DNA from: CAZILM01 sp964625325 | Lineage (GTDB): Bacteria; Patescibacteriota; Saccharimonadia; Saccharimonadales; CAYVSP01 | DNA: 63,619 nucleotides | Reading direction: 5' to 3' | NCBI GenBank assembly: GCA_964625325.1 | Contig: CAZVBA010000001.1 | Location: 1-63,619 of the forward strand | In this document: positions 1 through 8,736 of the stretch, piece by piece | Position numbering within the stretch: position 1 is the stretch's first letter | How the letters are laid out: each line of letters starts with the position of its first letter | Position numbers and translations under genes: made by a program | The notes under the pieces: generated by a model | Told to the model about the DNA's origin: nothing | The model's database searches: none | Seen by the model: only the letters and a program-made list of their open reading frames with translations

Positions 1-488
1 AAACCAGGTTGACACGCTTCAACCAACCGTTCAAAGTTTTTAAATTTCGCTCGCACAGAAAGGCTTACAACGGCCTGTCGCCAGAAGAGGCTTTTGCCAA
101 AATGGGCCGGCCCGAACTTATCCGTGAATACCGCGACAATGGCGACTTTTTGAAACATGACCCGCGCGTGACTGGATTGGGCAGATTGCTGCGCAAAACC
201 AGCCTGGACGAAATCCCCCAGCTATTTAATGTCGTCAAGGGCGATTTGAGCCTGGTGGGGCCACGCGCCTTGGTGCCGGATGAGCTGGAACTGTATGCCA
301 AGCGCCACACCATTCTAAGCGTCAAGTCCGGTCTGACCGGGCTGGCTCAAGTGTCCGGCCGCAAAAGCATTAGTTTTGACGAACGCCGGAAGTTAGACAT
401 GTACTACGTCCAGAACTGGAGCTTTTGGCTAGACCTTGTCATCTTGCTCAAGACCGTTCGAGTCATTATCACTGAAGGGGAACAGTGA
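1..488 (+). CDS. Polyprenyl-phosphate sugar-1-phosphate transferase, 5' truncated
   Basis: This is the C-terminal catalytic domain of the bacterial sugar transferase family (WcaJ/WbaP/PglC type). These membrane enzymes move a sugar-1-phosphate from a nucleotide sugar to undecaprenyl phosphate, the first step of a surface glycan. The reading frame is open to the window edge (first full codon at base 3), so the start and the N-terminal membrane part are outside. Visible family motifs are KVFKFRS, a DPRVTGLGRLLRKTSLDEIPQ block, DLSLVGPRA and the PGLTGLAQV-like stretch SGLTGLAQVSGR. The stop overlaps the next gene by 4 bases, so it is probably co-transcribed with the glycosyltransferase and galE downstream. 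The sugar cannot be read from sequence. Confidence 0.9.
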   Translation, partial: TRLTRFNQPFKVFKFRSHRKAYNGLSPEEAFAKMGRPELIREYRDNGDFLKHDPRVTGLGRLLRKTSLDEIPQLFNVVKGDLSLVGPRALVPDELELYAKRHTILSVKSGLTGLAQVSGRKSISFDERRKLDMYYVQNWSFWLDLVILLKTVRVIITEGEQ

Positions 489-1600
489 AAGACGTTTCCG
501 AGTTGAAGGTAGCCATCGTCCACGACTGGCTAATGGTCAATGGCGGCGCCGAGCGGGTCGTCTATGAACTGCACCAATTGTTTCCGGAAGCACCAATTTA
601 TACTTCATACTGCACGCCTGAGCAACGCGCTAAATTCGGCGGCAAAGTCATAACCGGCTATTTGCAGCACTGGCCATTCTCCAAACTGCGCAAGTTTCTG
701 CCAGTGTTGCGCATTCGCTGGTTCAGCCGGCTGAAGCTCGAGGGCTATGACTTAGTCATCAGCAGCTCGGGCGCCGAGGCTAAAGGCATTCAGGTCCCCA
801 AAGGCACACTGCACATTAATTACTGCCACGCGCCGACGCACTATTACTGGCGGCGCTTCAATGAATATTCGCAGGCACCCGGTTTTGGCCTGCTCGACCC
901 CCTAGCCCGCGTCGGTCTCAAGCTGCTGGTGGCTCCCTTGCGCAAGTGGGATATCAAAGCCGCCCAGCTGCCCGACATAATGATTGCTAACTCCACCTAC
1001 ATCCAATCCGAAATTAAAAAGTATTATGGCCGCGAGTCGGTCGTCATCAATCCGCCGGTCGATGTCGAACGCTTTAGGCTCAAAGGCCCGCTGAAAACGC
1101 GGCGTGGTTTTGTGACGGCTGGTCGTCAGACACCGTACAAGCGGTTTGATTTGGCGGTGGCCGCTTGCACTAAACTCGGCAAGCACCTGACGGTCATTGG
1201 CAATGGGCCGGCGCATAACAAACTACGCGAAATGGCTGGCCCCTTAGTGGTTACTTTCCTAACCACCGTGACCGATGCTCAAATGCCATTGGACTTTCAA
1301 AAAGCCCAGGCCTTTATTTTCCCGACTAAAGCCGAAGATTTTGGTATCACGCCGATTGAGGCCATGTCCGCCGGCACGCCGGTGATTGCTTTTAAAGGCG
1401 GTGGCCCGCTGGACTATGTTATTCCTGGCAAGACTGGCGAATTCTTTGAACAACAAACCGTTGAATCGCTAACTGAAGTGCTCAAAAATTTCGACCCAGC
1501 CAAATACGACCCTTACGTCATTTCCAACCACGCCAGACAATTCGGCCCCGACGTCTTCCGCCGTAAAATCTCCCGGCTGATTGCGGAGAAAGTGGCGTGA
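485..1600 (+). CDS. GT4-family glycosyltransferase
   Basis: A 371-residue GT-B fold enzyme that should transfer a sugar from a nucleotide sugar to a lipid-linked acceptor at the inner membrane face. The N-terminal Rossmann domain begins VAIVHDWLMVNGGAERV, a form common in mannosyltransferase-like GT4 proteins. The C-terminal donor-binding domain has TAGRQTPYKRFD near residue 215 and the E-x7-E type motif FPTKAEDFGITPIEAMSAGTPVIA near residue 280. The start overlaps the sugar transferase stop and its stop overlaps galE by 4 bases, which places it as the second enzyme of this glycan operon. Donor and acceptor are unknown. Confidence 0.88.
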   Translation: MKDVSELKVAIVHDWLMVNGGAERVVYELHQLFPEAPIYTSYCTPEQRAKFGGKVITGYLQHWPFSKLRKFLPVLRIRWFSRLKLEGYDLVISSSGAEAKGIQVPKGTLHINYCHAPTHYYWRRFNEYSQAPGFGLLDPLARVGLKLLVAPLRKWDIKAAQLPDIMIANSTYIQSEIKKYYGRESVVINPPVDVERFRLKGPLKTRRGFVTAGRQTPYKRFDLAVAACTKLGKHLTVIGNGPAHNKLREMAGPLVVTFLTTVTDAQMPLDFQKAQAFIFPTKAEDFGITPIEAMSAGTPVIAFKGGGPLDYVIPGKTGEFFEQQTVESLTEVLKNFDPAKYDPYVISNHARQFGPDVFRRKISRLIAEKVA

Positions 1601-2571
1601 AACAGGTCCTAGTAACCGGTGGTGCCGGCTATATCGGCAGCGTCTGCGTGGAACAACTTTTAGACCAAGGCTATGGCGTGACGGTCTTTGACAATTTGAG
1701 CGAAGGGCATAGGGACGCCGTCGATAAGCGGGCCAAATTGATAGTTGGGGACTTGCAGGATGCTGCCGCTATTAACAAGGCTGTGCGGACCGCCAAGCCA
1801 GACGCTGTCATGCATTTTGCCGCCAACGCATTGGTGGGCGAATCAATGCAAAACCCCTCGAAATACTTTCAGAACAATGTCCACGGCGGGCTCAACCTGC
1901 TTGATGCCATGGTAGCCAATGACGTTAAGCAGTTAGTTTTCTCTTCGTCGTGCGCAACCTTTGGTTTACCGGACAGCTTGCCGATTGATGAAAATGCGCC
2001 ACAACGGCCGATTAATCCATACGGCGAATCAAAACTGCTGTTTGAAAAAATACTGCGCTGGTATGATCAGATTCACGGCTTGAAGTTTGTAGCCTTGCGT
2101 TATTTCAATGCTGCCGGCGCCACTGCCAACTATGGCGAGGCGCACCGCACCGAAACCCACTTGGTCCCAAATATTCTCAAGGTGGCCCTCGGCCAAAAGC
2201 CCCACGTCGAAGTCTACGGCACAGACTATGACACGCCCGACGGCACCTGTATTCGCGACTATATTCACATCGTCGATCTAGGTCAGGCGCATATAAAAGC
2301 GCTCGGTGCCGCTAAGAGCGCCTTCTATAATCTTGGTACCGGCGGCGGTACCAGCGTGCGTGAAGTCATAGCGGCCGCCCAGAAAGTCAGCGGCCGGCAG
2401 ATTGCCGTCGTCGAAAAAGGGCGGCGACCCGGCGACCCGCCAAGGTTGGTGGCTTCATCTAAGAAAATACAAGCTGAACTAGGCTGGCGGCCGCAGTTTC
2501 AGACGATTGATGCCATTGTCGCCAGTGCTTGGGACTGGCACCAACGGCACCCCAGCGGCTACGACGACTAA
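1597..2571 (+). CDS. galE: UDP-glucose 4-epimerase
   Basis: A 324-residue extended short-chain dehydrogenase that interconverts UDP-glucose and UDP-galactose (or the N-acetyl forms) using bound NAD. The NAD-binding loop GGAGYIGS is at residues 8-15, the catalytic serine/threonine region is SSSCATFG near 117-123, and the catalytic YxxxK is Tyr142/Lys146 in PYGESK. The late motif GTCIRDYIHIVDL is typical of GalE rather than of dehydratases. Its length matches the family. It ends three bases before the convergent phosphohexomutase gene and supplies precursors for the glycosyltransferases around it. Confidence 0.92.
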   Translation: MKQVLVTGGAGYIGSVCVEQLLDQGYGVTVFDNLSEGHRDAVDKRAKLIVGDLQDAAAINKAVRTAKPDAVMHFAANALVGESMQNPSKYFQNNVHGGLNLLDAMVANDVKQLVFSSSCATFGLPDSLPIDENAPQRPINPYGESKLLFEKILRWYDQIHGLKFVALRYFNAAGATANYGEAHRTETHLVPNILKVALGQKPHVEVYGTDYDTPDGTCIRDYIHIVDLGQAHIKALGAAKSAFYNLGTGGGTSVREVIAAAQKVSGRQIAVVEKGRRPGDPPRLVASSKKIQAELGWRPQFQTIDAIVASAWDWHQRHPSGYDD

Positions 2572-2574
2572 AGC

Positions 2575-4104
2575 CTACAAAACCGCTAGCAGTTTAGGTA
2601 TGTAGCCTCCGTCGCTAATAGCGGCAGCCACTAGCTCATCGGCTCTTGATTGACTATCGGCATTGCTATACACCCGGAATTGTGGCGCATTGCCGGATGG
2701 CCGCAAATGCAGCACGTCGCCACTGGCAAACAGCAGCCGCAGTCCGTCGGTTAAATCGAGCGACCGCACCGCACCCAAATCAGTGCCGGCAAAGACCTGT
2801 TGCATGACCGCCTTGGTCTGGACCTCGTCCTGGCAGACTGCCAAGAAGCGCTTGATTTTATCCAGTGGCACATCGTCAATTAAACCGGCGTCGGTGTAGC
2901 GCGCCGGCAAGACGGCAAACAACTCAGAAACCGTCTGGTTGTTTTTGATAGCCGCCAGCAGGGCACAGATGATGGCTAGGCCGGCGTCACGCGTCGGCAG
3001 CGGTGTCAGCGTCTTGCCGTCCATTGTTATGTTGTTGCCAACCATGAAGCCGCCATTGACCTCCCAGCCAACGACCGCCCCGCTCGTTTGAGCGGCCGCC
3101 ATGGCACTGACGACGTAGGGCGAGCCGATTTTGGTATGGACCACTTCGATATTTTTGGCTACCAGATATTTATCAACGGCGTCGTTGCCGCTAATCGGCA
3201 GGGCCGCAAAGGTTGCGCCCAGAAAATCAGCTACCACCGCACCTAAAATATCGCCGCGGTAGAACGTGCCTTGCTCGTCAATCACAAACGGCCGGTCGCT
3301 ATCACCATCAGTCGAGACAATCGCAAAGGCGTCAGGGTGCTCGGCCGCAAACTTTTTAAATAGCGCTTGTTCTTTAGCTCTGACGTTTTCGGTATCAATC
3401 GGAATGAAAGTGTCGGAGCGTTCAATTGGTATTACCTCAGCGCCCAGGCCACGCAGTATGTCGACCAGTAAATCACGCCCCACCGCACTCTGCTGGTAAA
3501 AGACTATCTTTTTGCCAACCAGGCTATCGGCGACAAAGAAGTCATTAAAGCGCTGTGTGTAGCGGCTTTTGGCGTCGGGGTCTTCCGGTGGCACGACCGG
3601 CAAACTTTTCAAAGAGCCGGCTGGGTTAAAGGCCGAGGCCGTCGCATCTTCTTGATAAACAGCCGCTCGCGCTTCGGCGACGCAAGCCTTTATAGCCGCC
3701 TCGTCTTCTTTCAGTACCTCGCCCTCTTTTTTGTAGTATTTGATGCCGTTGCGGTCGGCCGGAATATGACTGCCCGTCACCATCACGCAGGGCTTATGCT
3801 GCTCGTAGGCCAGCAGCGCTACCGTTGGGGTCGGCACCAGGCCACAGTTCACGACCGCGTGACCGGCATCCTGGATAGCCGCCGTTACAACTTGCATAAT
3901 GCGCGGCGTGCTGTCGCGCAAATCGCCGGCGATTAATATTTCGGAGTTAGGTTCTAACGAATCGTGCTGCTCTAGAAATGCCACAAAACCAGCCGTATTG
4001 ATGTAGCACTCCAGGTCGGTCATGTCTTTTACTAATCCGCGCAATCCAGACGTGCCAAATGTCAGTTCTACCGGTGTATGGCTAAGGCTATTTTGGAGCG
4101 TCAT
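2575..4104 (-). CDS. Phosphomannomutase/phosphoglucomutase family enzyme
   Basis: A 509-residue alpha-D-phosphohexomutase that interconverts hexose 6-phosphate and hexose 1-phosphate. The N-terminal TFGTSGLRG, the phosphoserine loop TGSHIP (Ser112), the metal loop DGDSDR (266-271) and the phosphate-binding RPSGNAPQFR near 477 are all present. The sugar-selectivity loop, usually GExSGH/G, reads WEVNGG here (347-352), so the Ser is replaced by Asn and substrate preference is uncertain. It overlaps the mannose-1-phosphate guanylyltransferase by 4 bases, so mannose 6-P to mannose 1-P is the likely reaction in the GDP-mannose pathway. Co-transcribed from the leaderless promoter of that upstream gene. 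Confidence 0.88.
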   Translation of the reverse strand: MTLQNSLSHTPVELTFGTSGLRGLVKDMTDLECYINTAGFVAFLEQHDSLEPNSEILIAGDLRDSTPRIMQVVTAAIQDAGHAVVNCGLVPTPTVALLAYEQHKPCVMVTGSHIPADRNGIKYYKKEGEVLKEDEAAIKACVAEARAAVYQEDATASAFNPAGSLKSLPVVPPEDPDAKSRYTQRFNDFFVADSLVGKKIVFYQQSAVGRDLLVDILRGLGAEVIPIERSDTFIPIDTENVRAKEQALFKKFAAEHPDAFAIVSTDGDSDRPFVIDEQGTFYRGDILGAVVADFLGATFAALPISGNDAVDKYLVAKNIEVVHTKIGSPYVVSAMAAAQTSGAVVGWEVNGGFMVGNNITMDGKTLTPLPTRDAGLAIICALLAAIKNNQTVSELFAVLPARYTDAGLIDDVPLDKIKRFLAVCQDEVQTKAVMQQVFAGTDLGAVRSLDLTDGLRLLFASGDVLHLRPSGNAPQFRVYSNADSQSRADELVAAAISDGGYIPKLLAVL

Positions 4105-5138
4105 TTTTGGTTAAATTTTTTGCTTATTTCGCCGACCTGCTGAGCCAGGTCCTTGCGCGTCACCAGCAGGCCGTGCGGCGTATTGATGACGGCAACATTG
4201 TCCAGGCCGATGACGGCCACAGGTTTATCTTCGTGGTTGCGTATAATCGAATTTTCGACACCGGCAATTTCGACCTGTTCGCCCTGAATATGGTTGCCCT
4301 GCTCGTCACTGCCAACGGCCTTGTGCAGGTCGCCGTATGAGCCAAGATCCATCCAGTCAAAATTAGCCGGTACCACCAGCAGGTCCTGGAGTTTTTCAAT
4401 TAATGCATAGTCAATCGAGATGTTTTCGAACGCAAGATACAGCTTCTCCAGTGCCTGCTTGCTCTTGGCACCGGCCAGAGCTTCAAAGTCTTTTTTGAGC
4501 CGCGGCTCGGCCTGCTCCATGGCCCGCAGAAAGGTATTCAATGAGCCAACAAAGAAACCGCAGTTCCATAGATATTCACCGCTGTTGACATACTTCTGGG
4601 CAGTTTGATAATCCGGCTTTTCTTTAAAGGCCTGAACGTTATAAGCCTGTTCTTTCTTATCAAACGCCTCGCCCTTGTGAATATAGCCGAAGCCGGTGGC
4701 CGGATGGTCCGGCTCGACGCCGACCTGGACGATGCGGTCAGTTTCTTTGGATAGTCGGCCGGCGATTTTGAAAGAGTGCACGAAGCCGCGGGTATCGCGG
4801 ATGTAGTGGTCGGCCGGCATAAAGGCAATCGGTTCATCAGGATCGTGCTGCTTAGCAATCTCGTGCAGTGCCAGCACAATACAGCTGGCTGTGCCGCGCC
4901 GCCCAGGCTCGATTATGAAGCTCTTATCGGCTAGTTTTGGCAGTTGTTCTTTGACGTGCTTAGCGTGCCCCGCCTCGGTCACGACATAAATGTCATCAGT
5001 CAGGGCGGTGGCCCGTTCATAGGCATAATGAAGCAACGCTTTCTTGCCGGTTAGAGCCAGCAAATGTTTAGGACGCTCCGGCGTCGACAGCGGCCACAAG
5101 CGCGTTCCCGACCCGCCGGCAATAATGACAGTAATCAC
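4101..5138 (-). CDS. manC: Mannose-1-phosphate guanylyltransferase
   Basis: A 345-residue nucleotidyltransferase that should make GDP-mannose from mannose 1-phosphate and GTP. The signature GGSGTRLWPLSTPERPKHL (residues 8-26), FMPADHYI, the sugar-binding FKEKPD and NCGFFVG are visible. It lacks the C-terminal phosphomannose isomerase domain of bifunctional ManC, which fits the short bacterial form. The start is GTG at 5138. A TATTAT -10-like hexamer (5145-5150) ends six bases before it, implying a leaderless message. The adjacent phosphohexomutase completes the two-step route. Confidence 0.9.
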   Translation of the reverse strand: MITVIIAGGSGTRLWPLSTPERPKHLLALTGKKALLHYAYERATALTDDIYVVTEAGHAKHVKEQLPKLADKSFIIEPGRRGTASCIVLALHEIAKQHDPDEPIAFMPADHYIRDTRGFVHSFKIAGRLSKETDRIVQVGVEPDHPATGFGYIHKGEAFDKKEQAYNVQAFKEKPDYQTAQKYVNSGEYLWNCGFFVGSLNTFLRAMEQAEPRLKKDFEALAGAKSKQALEKLYLAFENISIDYALIEKLQDLLVVPANFDWMDLGSYGDLHKAVGSDEQGNHIQGEQVEIAGVENSIIRNHEDKPVAVIGLDNVAVINTPHGLLVTRKDLAQQVGEISKKFNQK

Positions 5139-5144
5139 CTTAAG

Positions 5145-5150
5145 ATAATA
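5145..5150 (-). promoter_or_regulatory. -10 element of the manC operon (leaderless start)
   Basis: Minus-strand TATTAT lies six bases before the GTG start, so the predicted +1 is the first base of the start codon. No clear -35 is seen. A perfect 14-base palindrome sits just upstream at 5156-5169. Confidence 0.5.
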
Positions 5151-5155
5151 CCAGA

Positions 5156-5169
5156 AGCCAGCGCTGGCT
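5156..5169. promoter_or_regulatory. Perfect 14-bp palindrome, possible operator or terminator stem
   Basis: AGCCAGCGCTGGCT reads the same on both strands. It begins five bases after the stop of the upstream minus-strand gene (5175) and lies between the expected -35 and -10 positions of the manC promoter. There is no T-run after it on the minus strand, so an intrinsic terminator is unlikely. A repressor site is possible but unproven. Confidence 0.3.
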
Positions 5170-5174
5170 AGGCG

Positions 5175-5738
5175 TTACTTCTGCAGGTCTTTCTTGATAG
5201 CTTGGGAAACTTTGCTGGAATCCTGCAGGTTCTCCCAGAAAAGGATCTGGTCGCCCTTGATAGTCATCTCGTTTTCCGGGCTATGCGCCTCGCTGCTGAG
5301 CCTGGACAAGACCGGCGTCTGGGTTTGCTTGGTCGTGTCAGTGGCTTGGCCGCTGGCTTGGGTGTGCAGGAAATAGACGTCGGTTAAGGTCGGGTTGGCC
5401 GAATCGGCGTTTTTAAGGTGGCCGAAGTAGACAGCACCACCAGTCAAAAAGACGGCTTGGAATTGGTTAGACTTGACGACGGGCCGATGAGACAGCGTGA
5501 CGCCGACCAGTAGGACGGCTGCAATCACGGCATAGATGAGCACGGCACGGACATTCATTAAGCCGTAGTAAGCCAAGACCAGCACAGTGACGACCACCGC
5601 AAAGACCATGGTGCTAAAGTTGGCAACAGAAAGCAGGCTCGTGAAATAAGCCAGACCGGCGGCAACTATTAAGAGCAACAGCACAAAACCGGCAAAATGC
5701 TTCACTAACCACTTGAATTGACCTTTGGCGCTGCTCAT
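5175..5738 (-). CDS. Conserved-type hypothetical membrane protein
   Basis: A 187-residue protein with three hydrophobic helices in the first 85 residues (about 12-34, 40-60 and 64-82) and a soluble C-terminal domain of about 100 residues. The domain begins with NQFQAVFLTGGAVYFGHL and later DVYFLHTQ, a pattern I associate with uncharacterised CPR proteins but cannot tie to a function. The start is supported by a strong SD (GGAGGG) six bases upstream. A minus-strand TATACT at 5772-5777 is the likely -10. It precedes the manC operon but is separated by a palindrome. Confidence 0.7.
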   Translation of the reverse strand: MSSAKGQFKWLVKHFAGFVLLLLIVAAGLAYFTSLLSVANFSTMVFAVVVTVLVLAYYGLMNVRAVLIYAVIAAVLLVGVTLSHRPVVKSNQFQAVFLTGGAVYFGHLKNADSANPTLTDVYFLHTQASGQATDTTKQTQTPVLSRLSSEAHSPENEMTIKGDQILFWENLQDSSKVSQAIKKDLQK

Positions 5739-5817
5739 AAACCCTCCATAAAGTAATGCTTTCTACGGTTCAGTATATCAGTGACAAACCGCTAACCATA
5801 AAGAAAAACTTAAGAAA

Positions 5818-6453
5818 CTAAGGTAATTTTAGACTGGTTTTGATTTGGCTGGCCAGCTGGCTGACATCTCTTTGGCTGACCGACTCGAGCGTCAGGTAAT
5901 AGGCATCATGGCCACGCGGAATAATAAACAAGTGGGCGTAGACTATCGTTTTGCCATCCTTGCCGGTGTAATGCCAGGAATAGTCAGCGGCGTCAAAGCC
6001 GTCCAGCTTCAGGCGTTCGTCACCATCCTTTTGAAAGTTCTTGTAAGCCTGCGGCAAACTCTTTGAAGCGTTTAGTTCCAAGATGTCTAGAACATTGCGC
6101 TTGGCCAGAATGGCGCCGGTGTCAGCGCCCTTTTCTTTGGCAACTGTTATGTCGCTGGTGGGATTAGTTTTTTGGAGGACGGCAATGACGTTTTTATTGG
6201 CACTGTCGGTTAATGAAAAAGTTTTGGGATAGCTAAATGCTAAGCCCTGTTCACTGAGAGTGCGGTTGGCAGACCGGCTGACCAGCCAGTACACCACCCC
6301 CCCAATGATCAGTAAGGTGAGCGCGATAGCTAAGGCTAGCCATTTGACGACAGCTGGACGTGCTTTTTTTGGCGCCAAGGCTAGTTTGTGCGGCTGCTGG
6401 ACGCCGCGCATTACATCAGTTAATGGACCGGTTGGCTTTTTAGCTGTCTCCAT
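5818..6453 (-). CDS. Single-pass membrane protein with PsbP-like outer domain
   Basis: A 211-residue protein with a cytoplasmic N-terminus of about 33 residues, one membrane helix (about 34-58) and an extracytoplasmic domain. The domain opens with LAFSYPKTFSL and contains a YSWHYTGKDGKTIVYAHLF strand region followed by a final amphipathic helix. This order resembles PsbP/DUF1795-like folds, as in two other proteins of this window (8737-9321 and 33727-34533). Function unknown. It may be a surface-anchored binding or stress-related protein. Confidence 0.65.
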   Translation of the reverse strand: METAKKPTGPLTDVMRGVQQPHKLALAPKKARPAVVKWLALAIALTLLIIGGVVYWLVSRSANRTLSEQGLAFSYPKTFSLTDSANKNVIAVLQKTNPTSDITVAKEKGADTGAILAKRNVLDILELNASKSLPQAYKNFQKDGDERLKLDGFDAADYSWHYTGKDGKTIVYAHLFIIPRGHDAYYLTLESVSQRDVSQLASQIKTSLKLP

Positions 6454-6490
6454 AGCAGGTATTTAACCATAGCTACGACGGTTTACATAA

Positions 6491-6516
6491 AAGAGGGGCT
6501 CTGATGAGCCCCTCTT
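6491..6516 (-). terminator. Intrinsic terminator after the tail-fibre-like gene
   Basis: A perfect 11-bp stem (AAGAGGGGCTC / GAGCCCCTCTT) with a 4-base loop is followed on the minus strand by TTAT. It lies 19 bases after the stop of the 668-residue surface protein. Confidence 0.8.
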
Positions 6517-6534
6517 CATACAGCACGTTTTATT

Positions 6535-8541
6535 TTAGTTGTTGGCCTTGGCCAGCTGGACCCAGCGGTTACTGCTGTAGAGTAACGTTAGCGAGCTGTA
6601 TTGGCCGAGGGTGGCATTGCCGGATAGTTCGGTCACGCCAGCCGAGTCAGTGAAGTTGACGTTCTTGGAACTGCTGTTCACGATGACGACGATGTCGCCG
6701 TCTGAAGCACCGGCTTCACTCATGGTAACGTCACAGGCTTCATTGTCCTGACAGTCAACAGACACATAGGACTTGCTTGGGTTCAGCGTACCGGTAGCGT
6801 TGCTACCGTCGCTGTTGTCCAGCACGGTGAAGGTCTGCTTGCCGAGGTTGACGACGCCGCCGACGGTTAAGTCAGAGGTGGTAACATCAGTGAAGCTGGC
6901 CGAACTGCCTTCATGCGCAAAGTAGCTGGAATCGTGGCCTTCAAGTGTGGCCGCATCAACGTTAGTAATGCTTGAGCCGTCAGTTCCGCACGTCAGGTTG
7001 CCATTGGCAGCTATGGCGTTGGCAAAGGCACCAGCGCCACAATCAGTCGGGTCTACCGTAAAGCCATCGGCTGTAGTAGCCGAGTTGGCGCTATCGGCCG
7101 TGCTGGCCACTGTCGCCGTGTCAGCCGTCGTGGCGTTGCCGTTGACATCGCCGGTCAATCCACCAAAGATAGTACCGTCCACCGACAGGTCATTGGCAAA
7201 GTAGCCATCGCCGCCCAGCACGTTGAAGCCGCCGACATTGACATTAACATCGCCGCCAAAGTTGGCGTCGCCGTCAACGGTCAGATCGCCCGTAAACTCA
7301 CTACTGACAGAGTCTAACAACGCGACATTGCCGGACAGGCTGGAATCCTGGATATTGGTTATGCCACCACCGTCGCCGACAAAGGTCCCGCCGACGACTG
7401 TTAGATGTCCGTTCACTTGCACATCGGCATCCTGACCATTAGCGCCAAGGGCGATACAACCGCCACTACCAAAGCCGTAACCGCAATCGGTTTGGACGTT
7501 AAAAGCTACTTGGTTATTGGGTGTTCCCCAGCCGCCGACGTTGAAGTCGCCGCGTAGATCTTCACTGCCCCATACTTTCAGGCCACTCAAATCGCTGTGG
7601 CGGCCTATGGTGACTGAATCGCCACCCTCACCGTAAAGTCGGCCATTAACCGCTATGACATCGTTGACGTCGGTACCTAGGTTGACAGCCCCGTTCAAGT
7701 TGGTCGTATTGCCGCTACTGACGGTTAGGTCACCGCCGAGGACATTTAGATTGCCCTCAAAACCGGAGTTGCCCCAAACAGCCAGATTATTGTTCTCGCC
7801 CTCACTACCGACACAGACGGCATCGCTGCCCAGAATACCACAGCCCGAAACGCCAGAGCGTAATACTGAGCTGTTTTGGAGGTAGATATCGCCGTTGGCG
7901 ATTGTTTCACCGTTAACAGTTAGATCTCCGCCTAACTCGCCGGTACCGACTGTAAAGTCGCCAGTAACACCGGTCAGGTCATTAGATACCGCGAAGTCCG
8001 CCGTAAGCGTGCCGTTCACTGTTAGATCGTTAAATGAACTGCTGCCAGAAGCGGCTGTAACATTTCCAGTGACATCACCAGTCAGGTTGCCTGTGATTGT
8101 TCCGCCGGCGGTCAAAGCACCTTGCACAAAGGTATGAGTGCCGTCCAGGAATAAGAAGTCGTCAGTGCCGATATGCAGATCGCCGTTATCGTAGATTTTG
8201 GAACCGGTGTAAGTATTGTTAGTAGAGTTATAGGTCTGTAATTCTTTGCCACGAATATTGTTATTAGCTATGACCGTTTGTGGTGTATCCAGATAGAGGT
8301 TGCCTTGCGTACTAACATGGAGGTTACCGCTGGTTGAGAAGATCTTGCTGCTGTCGTGGAAATCAACCGTATTGGTGACACCACTGACAAACTCCCACAA
8401 ATGGTCAGTAAAGGATGACGCGGCCGAAGCTTGCGCCGGTACAAGGAGGATTAATAAAGGACTGGCTAGAATTGCCGCCAGGCTCAATTTTTTTCCTAAA
8501 TAATAAAAAAGCCCGCTGGACCAGCTAACTTGATTTGACAT
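6535..8541 (-). CDS. Secreted tail-fibre-like repetitive surface protein
   Basis: A 668-residue protein with a hydrophobic N-terminal signal region ending near LVPAQASAA (about 45). The mature part is rich in Gly, Asp, Asn, Thr and Val, with many short strand-turn units such as GDLTVNG, GDLTVDGDANFGG and GNLNVLGGDLTVSSG. These are expected to form beta-helix or triple-strand fibres. FVGDGGGITNI and ATLEGHDSSYFA are phrases familiar from phage tail fibres and similar adhesins. The C-terminal 130 residues look globular (Cys pair in VDCQDNEACDV, ending NRWVQLAKANN). The start has an SD-like GAGAGGA. It is monocistronic between its own promoter and terminator, and is a good candidate for a host-attachment fibre. 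Confidence 0.75.
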   Translation of the reverse strand: MSNQVSWSSGLFYYLGKKLSLAAILASPLLILLVPAQASAASSFTDHLWEFVSGVTNTVDFHDSSKIFSTSGNLHVSTQGNLYLDTPQTVIANNNIRGKELQTYNSTNNTYTGSKIYDNGDLHIGTDDFLFLDGTHTFVQGALTAGGTITGNLTGDVTGNVTAASGSSSFNDLTVNGTLTADFAVSNDLTGVTGDFTVGTGELGGDLTVNGETIANGDIYLQNSSVLRSGVSGCGILGSDAVCVGSEGENNNLAVWGNSGFEGNLNVLGGDLTVSSGNTTNLNGAVNLGTDVNDVIAVNGRLYGEGGDSVTIGRHSDLSGLKVWGSEDLRGDFNVGGWGTPNNQVAFNVQTDCGYGFGSGGCIALGANGQDADVQVNGHLTVVGGTFVGDGGGITNIQDSSLSGNVALLDSVSSEFTGDLTVDGDANFGGDVNVNVGGFNVLGGDGYFANDLSVDGTIFGGLTGDVNGNATTADTATVASTADSANSATTADGFTVDPTDCGAGAFANAIAANGNLTCGTDGSSITNVDAATLEGHDSSYFAHEGSSASFTDVTTSDLTVGGVVNLGKQTFTVLDNSDGSNATGTLNPSKSYVSVDCQDNEACDVTMSEAGASDGDIVVIVNSSSKNVNFTDSAGVTELSGNATLGQYSSLTLLYSSNRWVQLAKANN

Positions 8542-8601
8542 ACTATTCCTCTCGGCACCTTACTTAATGATGACCACGCTTATGGTTCCCTGATGTTATA
8601 G

Positions 8602-8630
8602 GTTATACGCTTCTTTGAACCGTGATACAA
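8602..8630 (-). promoter_or_regulatory. Promoter of the tail-fibre-like gene
   Basis: The minus strand shows TTGTAT (8625-8630), a 17-base spacer and TATAAC (8602-8607). This gives a leader of about 55 bases with an SD before the ATG at 8541. The rest of the 8542-8736 intergenic region holds only this and the divergent -10 of the next gene. Confidence 0.5.
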
Positions 8631-8724
8631 CATAACACTAACTATGCCTGTGGATTACTTCATATATTTAAGAAGTTGGGTGCGATTATTGTGGCCGAGA
8701 ATGCATACGGACGGTTTTTTAGGC

Positions 8725-8730
8725 TAGAAT
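8725..8730 (+). promoter_or_regulatory. -10 element, leaderless start of the 8737 gene
   Basis: TAGAAT ends six bases before the ATG at 8737, which puts the predicted +1 on the A of the start codon. No good -35 and no SD are seen. Confidence 0.45.
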
Positions 8731-8736
8731 GAAGCA

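Noticed and set aside
6947..8503. Several plus-strand open frames opposite the fibre gene
   Set aside because: They are shadows of the repetitive Gly/Asp/Thr-rich coding sequence, with Pro/Ser/Thr-rich translations and no start signals.
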